64,000 nt of DNA, from the NCBI RefSeq assembly GCF_015159595.1, contig NZ_CP063304.1:2728001-2792000 (forward strand). The letters are read 5' to 3'. Position numbers and translations under genes: made by a program. Positions 53,219 to 62,526 of the stretch are shown in pieces. How positions within the stretch are numbered: the first letter of the stretch is position 1; the number at the start of each line of letters is the position of its first letter. The notes beneath the pieces were generated by a model. That model saw only the letters and a list, made by a program, of their open reading frames with translations, did not search any database and was not told the DNA's origin. This DNA is from Blautia liquoris (GTDB lineage Bacteria; Bacillota; Clostridia; Lachnospirales; Lachnospiraceae).

Positions 53219-54817
53219 TCAAATTATTTGACTACTCTGTGACCGATACTCATAACGATACTGTGCCGGCGAAACTCCTGTCACAACTTTAAACTGTCTG
53301 GAAAAATACTTGGCATCAAAATAGCCGACCTGATCAGCAATTTCCATGATCTGTAAATCGGTCGATGTCAACAATTCGCAGGCTTTTCGAATTCGTATAT
53401 TATTTAAGTATTTCACCATTCCAATCCCAGTGTGCTTTTTAAACGCTCGACTTAGATAGTCTTTATTGATATGAAAATGATCAGCGCACTCCTGCTGTGA
53501 AATTCGTTTCATATAGTTCAATTCCAGATAATCAGTCACTCTCGCCATCATGTTGGGACTCTCCTGCATCAACTTTTTGTTTTCAATCAGTTGTTCGATG
53601 CAAGTGATGAAATACTTATACATTTGTTTCAATGTTCCGTCCCAGGAGTTTCCCAAGATATCGCCAAGAGTTTTGATATGCTCAGTTAAAAATACATCTT
53701 CATCCGTAATTTCTGCTGCTCTTTCCCAATCATTGTACAGTTGAAAAAACTCTTCCCAAAGCAAGCGCAGCAGACCAATAGTATGCGGCTGCCCGTTCAT
53801 AACTATCTCTGCCCATCTCTGCAGCTGTATTTTAATGGTTGGCAGATCGCCGATAATTATGCTGGAGTATAATGCACTCTCTTTCTGCAAACTACTTTTC
53901 AGGTACATATTCGACATTTTTGAGTCATACTCCTTTAAAGCAAAAATACCGAACTGATCATTATGATCGGCAGCGATCATCGCCTCTTTCCAGGCTGTTC
54001 TCAGTTCATTCGGAAAGGCATGCATACGGCTGCTGCCCAGAATGACAGCACAATTTTCTCGCAATGCCAGTTCTTTAATCCGGTGCAGCTCCCGATCAAA
54101 ATCCACTTGTGCCGGTCCATAAAGTAAGATAACAATATCCATAGAAGGCTGCATATTCTGAAAAATAACACCTTGCCCTACAGATTCCAGTTCTTCTTGG
54201 ATCTGGTTAAGCAGCCGGCTCATTCGTTGTAGAAACTCATCCTGATGCACCGACAGCGTACTGCCAGTACAGTGTAGAACACGGCATTGCTTTTTCTCGG
54301 AAAACTGTGGTGCCACCTCTAAAAGCTGTGCAAAAGACGATTCTACTAGTTCTGCTTGAAATAGGTTTCGTAAAAGATCCTGTTGATATTCCGAAGTATT
54401 TTGCCGTCTTGACAATCCTGAGAGCACACTCTGACTTTGCGGGTCGGCACCAATCTGCACTTGAGCCTTTTTCACCGCTCCATAAAGCTTGTCCTGCTCA
54501 ATCGGTTTCAACAAATATTCCAAGGCTCCAAGAATGAACATTGAACGAACATATTGGAAATCATCATGGCCGGAAATGGCAATTACGGTCGTCCTGATCT
54601 TCTGGTCATTGATATAATTCATGATCTCTGTCCCCAACTCATTCCCGATTACAACGTCAACGATGGCTAGTTCCGGTTTCTCATCCTGAATCAGCCGGGT
54701 CGCTGCTGCTACGGTTTGAGCCATAAAGATCCTTTCAAACCCTAACTCCTCCCATGGCAGCAATAAAAAAATCGCATCTCTGACATGACTTTCGTCATCG
54801 ACTATCAATACTTTCAT
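53219..54817 (-). CDS. Response regulator, REC plus AraC-type (YesN-like)
   Basis: A 532-residue regulator; the ATG at 54817 (MKVLIVDDESH) follows GAGGAG, although the frame opens at 54886. The acceptor Asp is in LAIVDVVIGNELG, which departs from the usual D-x-x-M-P form: the Met-Pro after the Asp is replaced by Ile-Gly. The receiver may thus work atypically. The C-terminal AraC domain has SQQECADHFHINKDYLSRAF and IMEIADQVGYFDAKYFSRQF. It overlaps the kinase gene by 23 bp and precedes the bicupin operon it probably controls. Confidence 0.9.
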   Translation of the reverse strand: MKVLIVDDESHVRDAIFLLLPWEELGFERIFMAQTVAAATRLIQDEKPELAIVDVVIGNELGTEIMNYINDQKIRTTVIAISGHDDFQYVRSMFILGALEYLLKPIEQDKLYGAVKKAQVQIGADPQSQSVLSGLSRRQNTSEYQQDLLRNLFQAELVESSFAQLLEVAPQFSEKKQCRVLHCTGSTLSVHQDEFLQRMSRLLNQIQEELESVGQGVIFQNMQPSMDIVILLYGPAQVDFDRELHRIKELALRENCAVILGSSRMHAFPNELRTAWKEAMIAADHNDQFGIFALKEYDSKMSNMYLKSSLQKESALYSSIIIGDLPTIKIQLQRWAEIVMNGQPHTIGLLRLLWEEFFQLYNDWERAAEITDEDVFLTEHIKTLGDILGNSWDGTLKQMYKYFITCIEQLIENKKLMQESPNMMARVTDYLELNYMKRISQQECADHFHINKDYLSRAFKKHTGIGMVKYLNNIRIRKACELLTSTDLQIMEIADQVGYFDAKYFSRQFKVVTGVSPAQYRYEYRSQSSQII

Positions 54818-56717
54818 TGGACTCCTCTCCGATTGGTCTTGCCTGAAGCGGCACAATAAATTCCACCGTAGTGCCACCCAGCTCATTAGCGGTAAGAATA
54901 AATTCGCAATAGCCGAAACTCAGCAGAAACCGAGAATAGACATTTTCAATACCGATGAAATGATTATGATTTTCATCTTCTCTCGTAGAAAAAGACAATG
55001 CTTCAGTCTGCTTTTTATCGCTCGAACTATCCTGATACAACAACTTCATTCTAATTTCTTCAATCTTAGCATAAACCTTTTCTGTGATTTCCAGTGTTAC
55101 CGGTACACCATTATCAGCGACTAGCAGATGCAGGTACTCTGTTTGTGCGAATACTTCGAGATTAATTACACCACCAGCGCTTTTCATAAGGTTTCCATGA
55201 GTAATAGAATTCTCAATCAATGGCTGGATTGACATTTTGGGGATTTTAAAATCGCCGCTGTCCGGCCCAATTTTATAAGTTACTATCAGATGCTGTTCAA
55301 ATCGCATCTGCTGCAGCTCAATATAGCGCCGAGTGTACTCGATCTCTTGATCTACATAAACCAGAACTGGTTCCAGAACCATCGCATAATGAAGCATTTG
55401 TCCAAATGAGGAAATTAGCTGATACTGCTTTAGATCTTTATTTTTCAACGCATTTGTAGCAAAACATTGAATAACGTTATAAATGAAATGCGGATTGATC
55501 TGTGCCTGCATCGTCCGCAATTCCGACTGCGTATAAGCCAGTTTTAACTCATACTTCTGAATCGCATGCTCTTTTAAGGAATCCATCAGTTTCTGAAACG
55601 AGTTAATTAAAGAACTGATTTCATCCTGCTTATCATATGTAATATAATCGCTGATTTTCCTGGGCTTATCCCAGTTTTTTCTAGCTCTTTCTTTTTCCAT
55701 AAAACAGGTGATCCTACGCAGCGACCTAGTATATTTCATAATCCGACTGGAAATTACCAGCAGCAACACACTGACCAGAATAGCAAAAATCAGCAGAATC
55801 GAAATCATCTGCCCAGTCGTGAGTGCATACACACTCTTGGTCGTCGCCACCTTAACAATATACCAGTCAAAATAAGGAGAATTGATCTTAGTCTCGGTCA
55901 GGATCAAGCCCTTAATGCGAGAAAACGCATAGGAAAACCCACTTTTATGATACCATGGATAACACTTTACAAAATCCTGCATCTGACTCTTTACATCGCT
56001 GGAAGCAATGATTTGATTCTGTGCATCCAATACATAGATTGTTTCATCTTCACTATAGACTGCCTTACAGTTTTCCATAATAAAAGAAGTCGGCAGATCA
56101 ATCGCCACATACGCAAAAGGTTTTTGTTCCACTGGCAGGTCCGCAATCGGCAGCCAGATTGTAAATACTGTTTCATCGGCAGGATACTTATCGATATCGG
56201 GAATATTGTGCCCATAATCATTTTTAATGTGTGTCGATTCCACATAAACATCTCGAAAAGAATCCATCTGTGGAATTGTCACATCCGGGCTAACCACACC
56301 ATTATAAATTTTCAGCAGGTTTGGCTCATACAAAATGGAAAAATTCTCTTCAGGCATAACTAGGTAAATTTGCGTTGCAGCACTGGAAGCATAGTATACC
56401 GATTTAAAATACTCAATGATACGTAGCTCATTATCGGCCACTTCCTCCTGGCTGTGATGATATTTTAAGAAACCCATTAAAGAATGATTTATATAAACAG
56501 ATTTCGTTGCCGTAATCATACTGGTAATGTAGTGATCAATATTTGTACCGGATACCTCCGTAGCAATCTGAGTCTGGTATTCATAGCGTTTCATCGCATT
56601 TGTCTGCATAAACCGATATATGTACAGGGAAAAGAAAATCACGAAAAAGAGCATACAAATACTAATGTCTGTAATAATTTTACGACCGATACTGGTGTAT
56701 CTCTTTTTCCTGTCCAT
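54795..56717 (-). CDS. Sensor histidine kinase, YesM-like
   Basis: A 640-residue kinase. Helix at about 16-35, extracellular sensor, second helix near 295-318, HAMP. The H-box is MQAQINPHFIYNVIQCFATN; the N box MSIQPLIENSITHGNLMK and the segment HFIGIENVYSRFLLSFG mark the ATPase domain, which has an insertion of about 30 residues before the G box. GAGGAGG precedes the ATG closely; a TTG four codons earlier is an alternative. The first codons overlap the end of the isomerase gene, so isomerase, kinase and regulator form one operon. Confidence 0.9.
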   Translation of the reverse strand: MDRKKRYTSIGRKIITDISICMLFFVIFFSLYIYRFMQTNAMKRYEYQTQIATEVSGTNIDHYITSMITATKSVYINHSLMGFLKYHHSQEEVADNELRIIEYFKSVYYASSAATQIYLVMPEENFSILYEPNLLKIYNGVVSPDVTIPQMDSFRDVYVESTHIKNDYGHNIPDIDKYPADETVFTIWLPIADLPVEQKPFAYVAIDLPTSFIMENCKAVYSEDETIYVLDAQNQIIASSDVKSQMQDFVKCYPWYHKSGFSYAFSRIKGLILTETKINSPYFDWYIVKVATTKSVYALTTGQMISILLIFAILVSVLLLVISSRIMKYTRSLRRITCFMEKERARKNWDKPRKISDYITYDKQDEISSLINSFQKLMDSLKEHAIQKYELKLAYTQSELRTMQAQINPHFIYNVIQCFATNALKNKDLKQYQLISSFGQMLHYAMVLEPVLVYVDQEIEYTRRYIELQQMRFEQHLIVTYKIGPDSGDFKIPKMSIQPLIENSITHGNLMKSAGGVINLEVFAQTEYLHLLVADNGVPVTLEITEKVYAKIEEIRMKLLYQDSSSDKKQTEALSFSTREDENHNHFIGIENVYSRFLLSFGYCEFILTANELGGTTVEFIVPLQARPIGEESNESIDSR

Positions 56718-57531
56718 AGACCTCCTCAATCATGAACTCTAAGTATTCTCGCGATTTACGTGCACACTTTTGAGTCTCGGGCCAGTTGTAGGTTTCTAAT
56801 GCTAACGCCCCTTCGTAGTTGATATCCCGAAGTGCCTGCAGAATTTCTCTAAATGACAAATGCCCATGTCCGGGATAATAGCGATCATTATCAGCAATAT
56901 GAACATGTTGGATCCATGATCCAGCTGCACGGATTGCCCGCCCCATATCGCTCTCATCAATATTCATGTGCACCGTATCAATATGAAGACGAATATTTTT
57001 ATAGTCATGCTCCTCCATAAAGCGAACTCCATCGGCAATCGTGTAAAGAAAATCGCTTTCGTAATGATTCATAATCTCATAGCCCACTAGAACATTGTAC
57101 CGTTTCGCCAGCTGGTCCAGACGATACAGACTCTCTTCAACATTAGAAACAAACTCTTCCGCTGAAGCAGCATCACTGAACCTTCCCTGCATCGAGCCGA
57201 GAATCACCAGGCTATGATGCGGGCTGGCAGTAATCATATGCTCCTCTATGCAGGCAATCGCCCGGTTTCGTATATCGCGGTTATGATCACCAATATTCAG
57301 GTGCCAGGTCCCGTAAGCCATTCCAGTACCAATTGATGTCAATTTCAAATGGTTAATCTCCAACTGTTCATTCAGCTTTTCTCGATTGATTTCCCTCGAA
57401 TCCTGAATATGCATCTCCACCGCCTGATAGCCATCGGCTGCCATCTTAGGGAAAATATCCTCAAATGCTCCGCGATATACGATCGGAGCTTTTGATCCAG
57501 CCTGTAAACATCCTGTTGTTGCAATCATCAT
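56680..57531 (-). CDS. Sugar phosphate isomerase/epimerase (AP_endonuc_2 TIM barrel)
   Basis: A 283-residue barrel; start at the ATG pair 57531/57528 (MMIATTGCL), preceded by GGGAG. Metal-ligand candidates: Glu in VGYEIMNHY (about 145), Asp and His in LHIDTVHMN (about 178-181), His in QHVHIADND (about 207) and Glu in LALETYNWP near the end. Placed first in an operon with a sensor and regulator and next to the bicupin/transporter operon, it is the likely isomerase for the same unknown sugar. Confidence 0.85.
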   Translation of the reverse strand: MMIATTGCLQAGSKAPIVYRGAFEDIFPKMAADGYQAVEMHIQDSREINREKLNEQLEINHLKLTSIGTGMAYGTWHLNIGDHNRDIRNRAIACIEEHMITASPHHSLVILGSMQGRFSDAASAEEFVSNVEESLYRLDQLAKRYNVLVGYEIMNHYESDFLYTIADGVRFMEEHDYKNIRLHIDTVHMNIDESDMGRAIRAAGSWIQHVHIADNDRYYPGHGHLSFREILQALRDINYEGALALETYNWPETQKCARKSREYLEFMIEEVYGQEKEIHQYRS

Positions 57532-57564
57532 GTCTTTAATCTCCCTTCTATCCATTGTTTTTTT

Positions 57565-57593
57565 ATTATTGCCCAACTCTCTAGTTATGTCAA
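57565..57593 (-). promoter_or_regulatory. Promoter of the isomerase/sensor/regulator operon
   Basis: On the minus strand, TTGACA (57593-57588) and AATAAT (57570-57565) with 17-bp spacing, or ATAATA with 18. The -10 lies 34 bp from the preferred start. Confidence 0.55.
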
Positions 57594-57742
57594 CTCAATA
57601 TACAGCTATACAAGTGGACTTTTTTGACTCTTTTACTCATTAATTCGAATATGTATATAAATTTTCGAGGAATTAGTATATTTGTTCTTAAAACGCACCT
57701 GATAATACGTGCGAAATTACCGAATTAATTATATGATAGACA

Positions 57743-57780
57743 AAGTGGCAGAAAGCCTTTATATCAGCGTTCTGCCACTT
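57743..57780 (+). terminator. Strong hairpin upstream of the oxidoreductase remnant
   Basis: Perfect 11-bp arms AAGTGGCAGAA (57743-57753) and TTCTGCCACTT (57770-57780), extended inward by a GC pair after one mismatch. Only a mixed CTTCTTC tract follows. It lies 40 bp before the 57821 start, so it may be the terminator of a lost upstream gene or a leader structure. Confidence 0.5.
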
Positions 57781-57820
57781 CTTCTTCAAAATTCCCTATC
57801 AAGGAAAGAAAGGAATGTAC

Positions 57821-57943
57821 ATGAAGCATCCAAATTTATTTAGTCCGATTAAAATCAGGGGACTGGAATTAAAAAACCGTATTGACTTCCCGGGGATGGG
57901 CACCTTCTACACAGATGACGGAGGTTATGCCCGAGCAGTATAA
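57821..57943 (+). pseudogene. N-terminal remnant of an FMN oxidoreductase (old yellow enzyme-like)
   Basis: A 40-codon frame starting MKHPNLFSPIKIRGLELKNR, then IDFPGMGT, and ending in TAA. The first 35 residues are the unmistakable N-terminus of NADH:flavin oxidoreductase/NADH oxidase (Oxidored_FMN) proteins, in which LFSPIKI-G-LKNRI-.-PM leads into the FMN barrel. The remaining 300-600 residues are deleted, and a strong terminator follows at once. Ribosome site AAGAAAGGAA is intact. Probably a deletion relic, though a short peptide may still be made. Confidence 0.7.
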
Positions 57944-57960
57944 CATAACTATTTTTCAGA

Positions 57961-57998
57961 GGCTGCCGCACGAAATAATTCGTGGGCAGCCTTTTTTT
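57961..57998 (+). terminator. Rho-independent terminator after the oxidoreductase remnant
   Basis: Stem GGCTGCC-G-CACGAA (57961-57974) with TTCGTG-GGCAGCC (57979-57991), 13 pairs and a G bulge, loop of 4 nt, followed by seven T. A textbook plus-strand terminator, 17 bp after the stop of the 40-codon remnant. Confidence 0.85.
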
Positions 57999-58037
57999 GA
58001 CATAAATATTTGAAAGAGTATCTTTCTAAGGGAATCA

Positions 58038-59075
58038 CTATTCCTGCACATCAATAATAACTTTCATTGTTGTCTCTCGGTTTTCATCAATATACTGATA
58101 TGCCTTTAGATAGTCTTTAAATTGAAAATGTTTGGAGATGAGTGGAGCCAACGCAACCTTACCTTCTTCAACGAGTTTCATAGCGTCCAGATAATCTTCA
58201 TTTCTATACATCATAGATGTATTTAGATCCAATTCATGATCATTCAATACTGCCAAATCCACCTTTGCCATACCGGCAAATACAGCCACAAGAATGATGG
58301 TGCTGCCTTTTCGAGCATATTTAATTGCCTCTCCCATTGTAACATTGTTTCCGGCACAATCATAAATCACATCCGCTTTATCTGGCCCGAAGTTTTCCAG
58401 CATTGCCTCTCCAAAGTCTTTTTCTTTTGTATTAATGCAATAATTGATCCCGCATTCCTTTGCTTTTTTCAGACGTACATCACTAATATCTGTAATCATA
58501 ACGCTTCTGGCGCCCAGACCTTTGGCGACTTGCGCTACTAAAATACCAATTGGACCAGAACCCAATACTGCAATTTTAAGATTCTTTACATCTCCGACCC
58601 GTTTTACGGCATGAACAGCAACAGCAAGTGGTTCAATCATTGCCCCTTCATCAAATTCCATGTCATCAGGAAGGGGTGTAACCTTTTTATCAGCTACTGC
58701 AAAATAATGGGATGCCACTCCTGTAGTCTGAAAGCCCATTACCTTCAATTCTTCACACAAATTGTATCTTCCATGTCTGCATGGATAACACTCTCCACAG
58801 ACTACTTGTGGCTGAATGGTTACTTTCTGTCCTATTTTCAGCCCCGTGACACTTTCTCCTAGTTCTATTACAATGCCGGATACTTCATGGCCTTGTGTAA
58901 CCGGGTATGAAGTAAAAGGATGTTCTCCATGATAAACATGGACATCTGATCCACAGATTCCAATCTTCATAATCTTAATTAAGACTTCTCCCTCATGCAC
59001 TTTCGGAATGTCCACTTCATTAAACTCGATAACTCCTGGTCGTGTCATAACCTGCTGTAACATCTTTCCTTTCAT
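58038..59075 (-). CDS. Zinc-dependent alcohol dehydrogenase, sorbitol dehydrogenase-like
   Basis: A 345-residue medium-chain dehydrogenase. Catalytic zinc ligands are in GICGSDVHVYHG (Cys near 39) and TQGHEVSG; the structural zinc site is CGECYPCRHGRYNLC near 94-108; the Rossmann motif GSGPIGILVAQV is near 172. This is the L-iditol/sorbitol/threonine dehydrogenase-like group, oxidising a secondary alcohol of a polyol with NAD. It follows the sensor kinase gene by 51 bp and ends the regulator/kinase/dehydrogenase run. Confidence 0.85.
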   Translation of the reverse strand: MKGKMLQQVMTRPGVIEFNEVDIPKVHEGEVLIKIMKIGICGSDVHVYHGEHPFTSYPVTQGHEVSGIVIELGESVTGLKIGQKVTIQPQVVCGECYPCRHGRYNLCEELKVMGFQTTGVASHYFAVADKKVTPLPDDMEFDEGAMIEPLAVAVHAVKRVGDVKNLKIAVLGSGPIGILVAQVAKGLGARSVMITDISDVRLKKAKECGINYCINTKEKDFGEAMLENFGPDKADVIYDCAGNNVTMGEAIKYARKGSTIILVAVFAGMAKVDLAVLNDHELDLNTSMMYRNEDYLDAMKLVEEGKVALAPLISKHFQFKDYLKAYQYIDENRETTMKVIIDVQE

Positions 59076-59126
59076 TTCTAGTCCTTTCTTTCATCACATT
59101 TTTTATTAGAACTTTCCCTTTTTACG

Positions 59127-60950
59127 TTACTTCCTGTTGTTTGGAATTCTTATTAAAATCGTAGTACCTTCCCCTACTTGTGAGTGTATTGTAACTCCAT
59201 ATCTGGGACCATAAATCATGCGAATCCTCTTATTGGTATTTGATATCCCGATAGATTTTGTCTTTTGATGCATGACTTTCTCGATCTTCTCCTGAGAGAT
59301 TCCACATCCGTTATCCTCAACGAAAAAAATAATATCATTTTTATCCTCCTCCACCGAAATCTCCAACAATCCATCTTCTTTATAATCCTTAAATGCATGT
59401 ACAATTGCATTTTCTACAAAGGGCTGTAGAAACAGTTTTGGAACTTCAAGATTATTGTACTTGTCTGGAATAAAAATTGAAACCTTAAAAAGTCGTTCAT
59501 ATCTCCTTTCCATAATTGAAAGATATCCCATAAGCCATTCCATATCTCCCTTAAGCGGAACCAGATACTTGTTGTTTTTACTTGTATACTGAAGCATACG
59601 CGATAAATTCACAATCATATTGCTCGCTTTATCAGAATCTCCATTAAGGCAAAGCCAGTTAATAATATTAAGTGAATTGTATAAAAAATGGGGATTAAGC
59701 TGAATATTTAATGCCATGATTTCCGAATCCCTTTTTTGCAATCGAATCTCATAATTCTCGTGTACTAATCTTTTCAGGTTATGATTCATCTCATTCAGTT
59801 TACTATAAAAAAATGCAAACTCCTCTCGAGAATTATATTGTACCTCAGTATCAAAGTCCCCTGCTCCTACTCTTTCAATCATTTTAAGCGGTTTATATAC
59901 TTTTCTATTAAGACTCCTGGAGATGTAAAATGCTGCAAGTGAATCTAAAAACGTAATAAGAGCAATCATTATAGCCATAACTCTTATTAGCTTATCTACA
60001 ATTTGATCTGTCAATTCACTCACAGGAAGCATTGCAACAACATACCATCCCGTCACCCGGCTTTTTGAATATGCCAGAATATAATTTTGACCCTTAAAAT
60101 CCTTTTGAAAACTTCCTTCATCCGTATGAAACTTTAAAGTAGAAACTAGGATATCACCCTCATCCCAATTCTCATCTGATGAGCAGACAAGCTTTCCTTG
60201 CTTCGACTGAACAAAATACTTTGCAGAATTATTTTTTCCCACATATTCCATTAACATGGTCCTTAAATTTTGTTCTGTAAAATTAACAACAAGATACGGC
60301 TCTTCAACCTTATCTGACAATTCAAAAATTCTACCAAAAGAAGTCTTACTTGGATGAAGTTTTCTAACGGCAGAAAACAGCTTTGAATATTCCAGATTCT
60401 TGCTCATATTGTCTATTCCAAACATGGTCGCATAATCATAAGTAGGAACCCAAATAAGTTCACCTTCTGCCTGATCAGCCTGTTTTGCAAGATCTGATTT
60501 TATAAACTGTCCTTTAGGATAAAAGTTTTTACGTTCCTCCCCAAACCGGTAAAACGAAGTGACCAGATGTGCTGAATACACTTCATTGTTCCAGGGAAGA
60601 TAACTCAATAGAATTTGAGATATCTTATCGCTAGCTTCATTTAACTTTACCGGATCCTCTTTATCAATATTTTCGAAAATCTCATAGATACGAGCATCTA
60701 TATTTAGCTTTAAAGAGAATTCTTCCACATAATCTAAATTTTTATCTAAAATAGTACTTGTCTTTTGCACATCATGGATAAACTGAGTTTTAGCCTGTTC
60801 AATTAAAGTGTTGCGCGAAACTATAAATACAACACAGCCTAACACTATCAACGGAATAATGGACAAAACAACAAATGATAAAAGCAGCAGAGTTCTTAGC
60901 CTGGTATACTTAAGTTTTTCTCGTAACTTCTCTTGAAACCTCTTTTTCAT
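59127..60950 (-). CDS. Sensor histidine kinase, YesM-like
   Basis: A 607-residue kinase; the ATG at 60950 (MKKRFQEKLREKL) follows AAAGGAGG, while the frame opens at 60989. Helices at about 22-45 and near 285-310 enclose an extracellular sensor with Cache-like features (GWYVVAMLPVSEL), then HAMP (VYKPLKMIERVGAGDFDTEV). H-box ALNIQLNPHFLYNSLNIINW, N box FLQPFVENAIVHAFKD, G boxes VEDNGCGISQEKI and SIGISNTNKRI. Its gene overlaps the regulator by 41 bp, with regulator first, the reverse of the other three pairs here. Confidence 0.92.
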   Translation of the reverse strand: MKKRFQEKLREKLKYTRLRTLLLLSFVVLSIIPLIVLGCVVFIVSRNTLIEQAKTQFIHDVQKTSTILDKNLDYVEEFSLKLNIDARIYEIFENIDKEDPVKLNEASDKISQILLSYLPWNNEVYSAHLVTSFYRFGEERKNFYPKGQFIKSDLAKQADQAEGELIWVPTYDYATMFGIDNMSKNLEYSKLFSAVRKLHPSKTSFGRIFELSDKVEEPYLVVNFTEQNLRTMLMEYVGKNNSAKYFVQSKQGKLVCSSDENWDEGDILVSTLKFHTDEGSFQKDFKGQNYILAYSKSRVTGWYVVAMLPVSELTDQIVDKLIRVMAIMIALITFLDSLAAFYISRSLNRKVYKPLKMIERVGAGDFDTEVQYNSREEFAFFYSKLNEMNHNLKRLVHENYEIRLQKRDSEIMALNIQLNPHFLYNSLNIINWLCLNGDSDKASNMIVNLSRMLQYTSKNNKYLVPLKGDMEWLMGYLSIMERRYERLFKVSIFIPDKYNNLEVPKLFLQPFVENAIVHAFKDYKEDGLLEISVEEDKNDIIFFVEDNGCGISQEKIEKVMHQKTKSIGISNTNKRIRMIYGPRYGVTIHSQVGEGTTILIRIPNNRK

Positions 60951-62499
60951 ATGTCCTCCTTTTACGAAATTCATCAGGAGTAAGACCATGCTTCTTTTTA
61001 AAGGATCTTATAAAGTAATTCGGATCACGATATCCCGTACTGGCCGCAACCTCTTTAATCTTTTTGTCTGTATTTATGAGCAATTCTTCCGCCTTATCTA
61101 TCCGAATATTGCATAAAAAAGCTGAAAAAGATATTCCAAATAAATTTTTAAATAAAGTGCTGAAATATGATGGATTAAAATGAAATAGGGCAGCTACAGA
61201 TTCGAGGCTGATTTCATCCATATAATGAGTTTCAAGATATTCCTTACATCCTTTTATGAATCCATCAGCTGATTTTTGATGTGATATACAATTTGCAATT
61301 ATAAATATAAGCTGCTGTCCTTCTTTCAAAAGTTGCTGAAAAGATTCTGTTTGAATCAATGCCTGATCTCTCTCATACAGCTTTTCCCTTTGGTCCTTTT
61401 CAATTAATGGTCCAAGCTTCTTAAGTAGTTGATAAAATAAAAAAACGGTTCTCTTTTTCAAAATAACAGGTGCAGTTTTTTCTTCCTGTGAAGCGTGTCT
61501 CAGCATACTTTCAAATAATTCTCGGGCTTTCTTTATTTGCCTATTCTGTACAGCTGCAAAGAAATCGTTGTTATTTAATTCTTCAGGATCGGTAATAGTT
61601 GAAACTTTTGTATTCTCATGAAAAAATAAATTCTTTGTTTCATAAAAAGAAAAGTCCAGTGCCTCTATAGCCTCCTCATACGCACTACATCTTTGTAAAA
61701 ATAAATTATCTTTCAATTCACTGACAGCAATAAAAATATTACTAAAACCTTTTTTCTCTATAATCCCAGACAATTCCTCAAGTTTATTCATATTGGGAAG
61801 TTCTTCATCCACAACAAATGTTGCCAATGTATGATAAGCTGAATGAAGTTCAAATGTAAGCGAAGAGACTGGATCAAAAAACTTTTTAATCATGTGGCCA
61901 ATCTCTCTGCCAGCTTTCTCAAAGTAATGGCCATCTTCGCTGGCACTATCAGCTTTTATCAAAAACAGATACCCCTGCTGCTTTAAGGGCAGCAGGGATA
62001 CAAGCTGATCCCCTGCAGAAAATTTGGGATCCTGCACAAATTGATTTAAAATCCGATCCACATAAGCCGGAACGGTCTCTTTTAGTCTTTCCTCTTGATC
62101 AGCTGCTTTTCTCTCTTCATTTCGATGTTTTATTATCTTTTTTTTGACATCATTTATGGTTTCGTTCAGTTCCTGTCGATCTACAGGTTTAAGAAGATAA
62201 GCGCATGCCTGCAGACGTAAAGCCTCTCTTGCATAATTAAACTGTGCATACCCACTTAATAAGACAAAAAATATATCTTTGTTTTTTCCTCTTATTTCTT
62301 TTAACAATTCAATACCGTCCATCTTTGTCATACGTATGTCACTGATTACGATCTCACATGAAATATGTTCTAATATTTCAAGTGCTTCTATTCCATCGGA
62401 TGCTTCCCATACCATATCGCTGGGACATATTTCTTCCAACAGCGAATAAAGTCCCTTTCTATGTAGTTTTTCGTCATCTACGATCAGAATATTATACAT
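60910..62499 (-). CDS. Response regulator, REC plus AraC-type (YesN-like)
   Basis: A 529-residue regulator starting MYNILIVDDEKLHRKGLYSL; a GTG four codons earlier (62511) is possible, and no strong ribosome site is seen for either. The acceptor Asp is in IVISDIRMTKMDGIELL, with Thr replacing the usual Pro. C-terminal AraC helices: LESVAALFHFNPSYFSTLFK and IKEVAASTGYRDPNYFIRSF. The gene follows the probable glycosidase by 27 bp and likely governs the same carbohydrate cassette. Confidence 0.9.
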   Translation of the reverse strand: MYNILIVDDEKLHRKGLYSLLEEICPSDMVWEASDGIEALEILEHISCEIVISDIRMTKMDGIELLKEIRGKNKDIFFVLLSGYAQFNYAREALRLQACAYLLKPVDRQELNETINDVKKKIIKHRNEERKAADQEERLKETVPAYVDRILNQFVQDPKFSAGDQLVSLLPLKQQGYLFLIKADSASEDGHYFEKAGREIGHMIKKFFDPVSSLTFELHSAYHTLATFVVDEELPNMNKLEELSGIIEKKGFSNIFIAVSELKDNLFLQRCSAYEEAIEALDFSFYETKNLFFHENTKVSTITDPEELNNNDFFAAVQNRQIKKARELFESMLRHASQEEKTAPVILKKRTVFLFYQLLKKLGPLIEKDQREKLYERDQALIQTESFQQLLKEGQQLIFIIANCISHQKSADGFIKGCKEYLETHYMDEISLESVAALFHFNPSYFSTLFKNLFGISFSAFLCNIRIDKAEELLINTDKKIKEVAASTGYRDPNYFIRSFKKKHGLTPDEFRKRRTYEKEVSREVTRKT

Positions 62500-62526
62500 A
62501 TTACCACTCACTTTGTACGTAAATGC

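Noticed and set aside
55947-56363. 138-codon plus-strand frame opposite the sensor kinase gene
   Set aside because: Antisense to a clearly coding YesM-like kinase; no start signal or domain.
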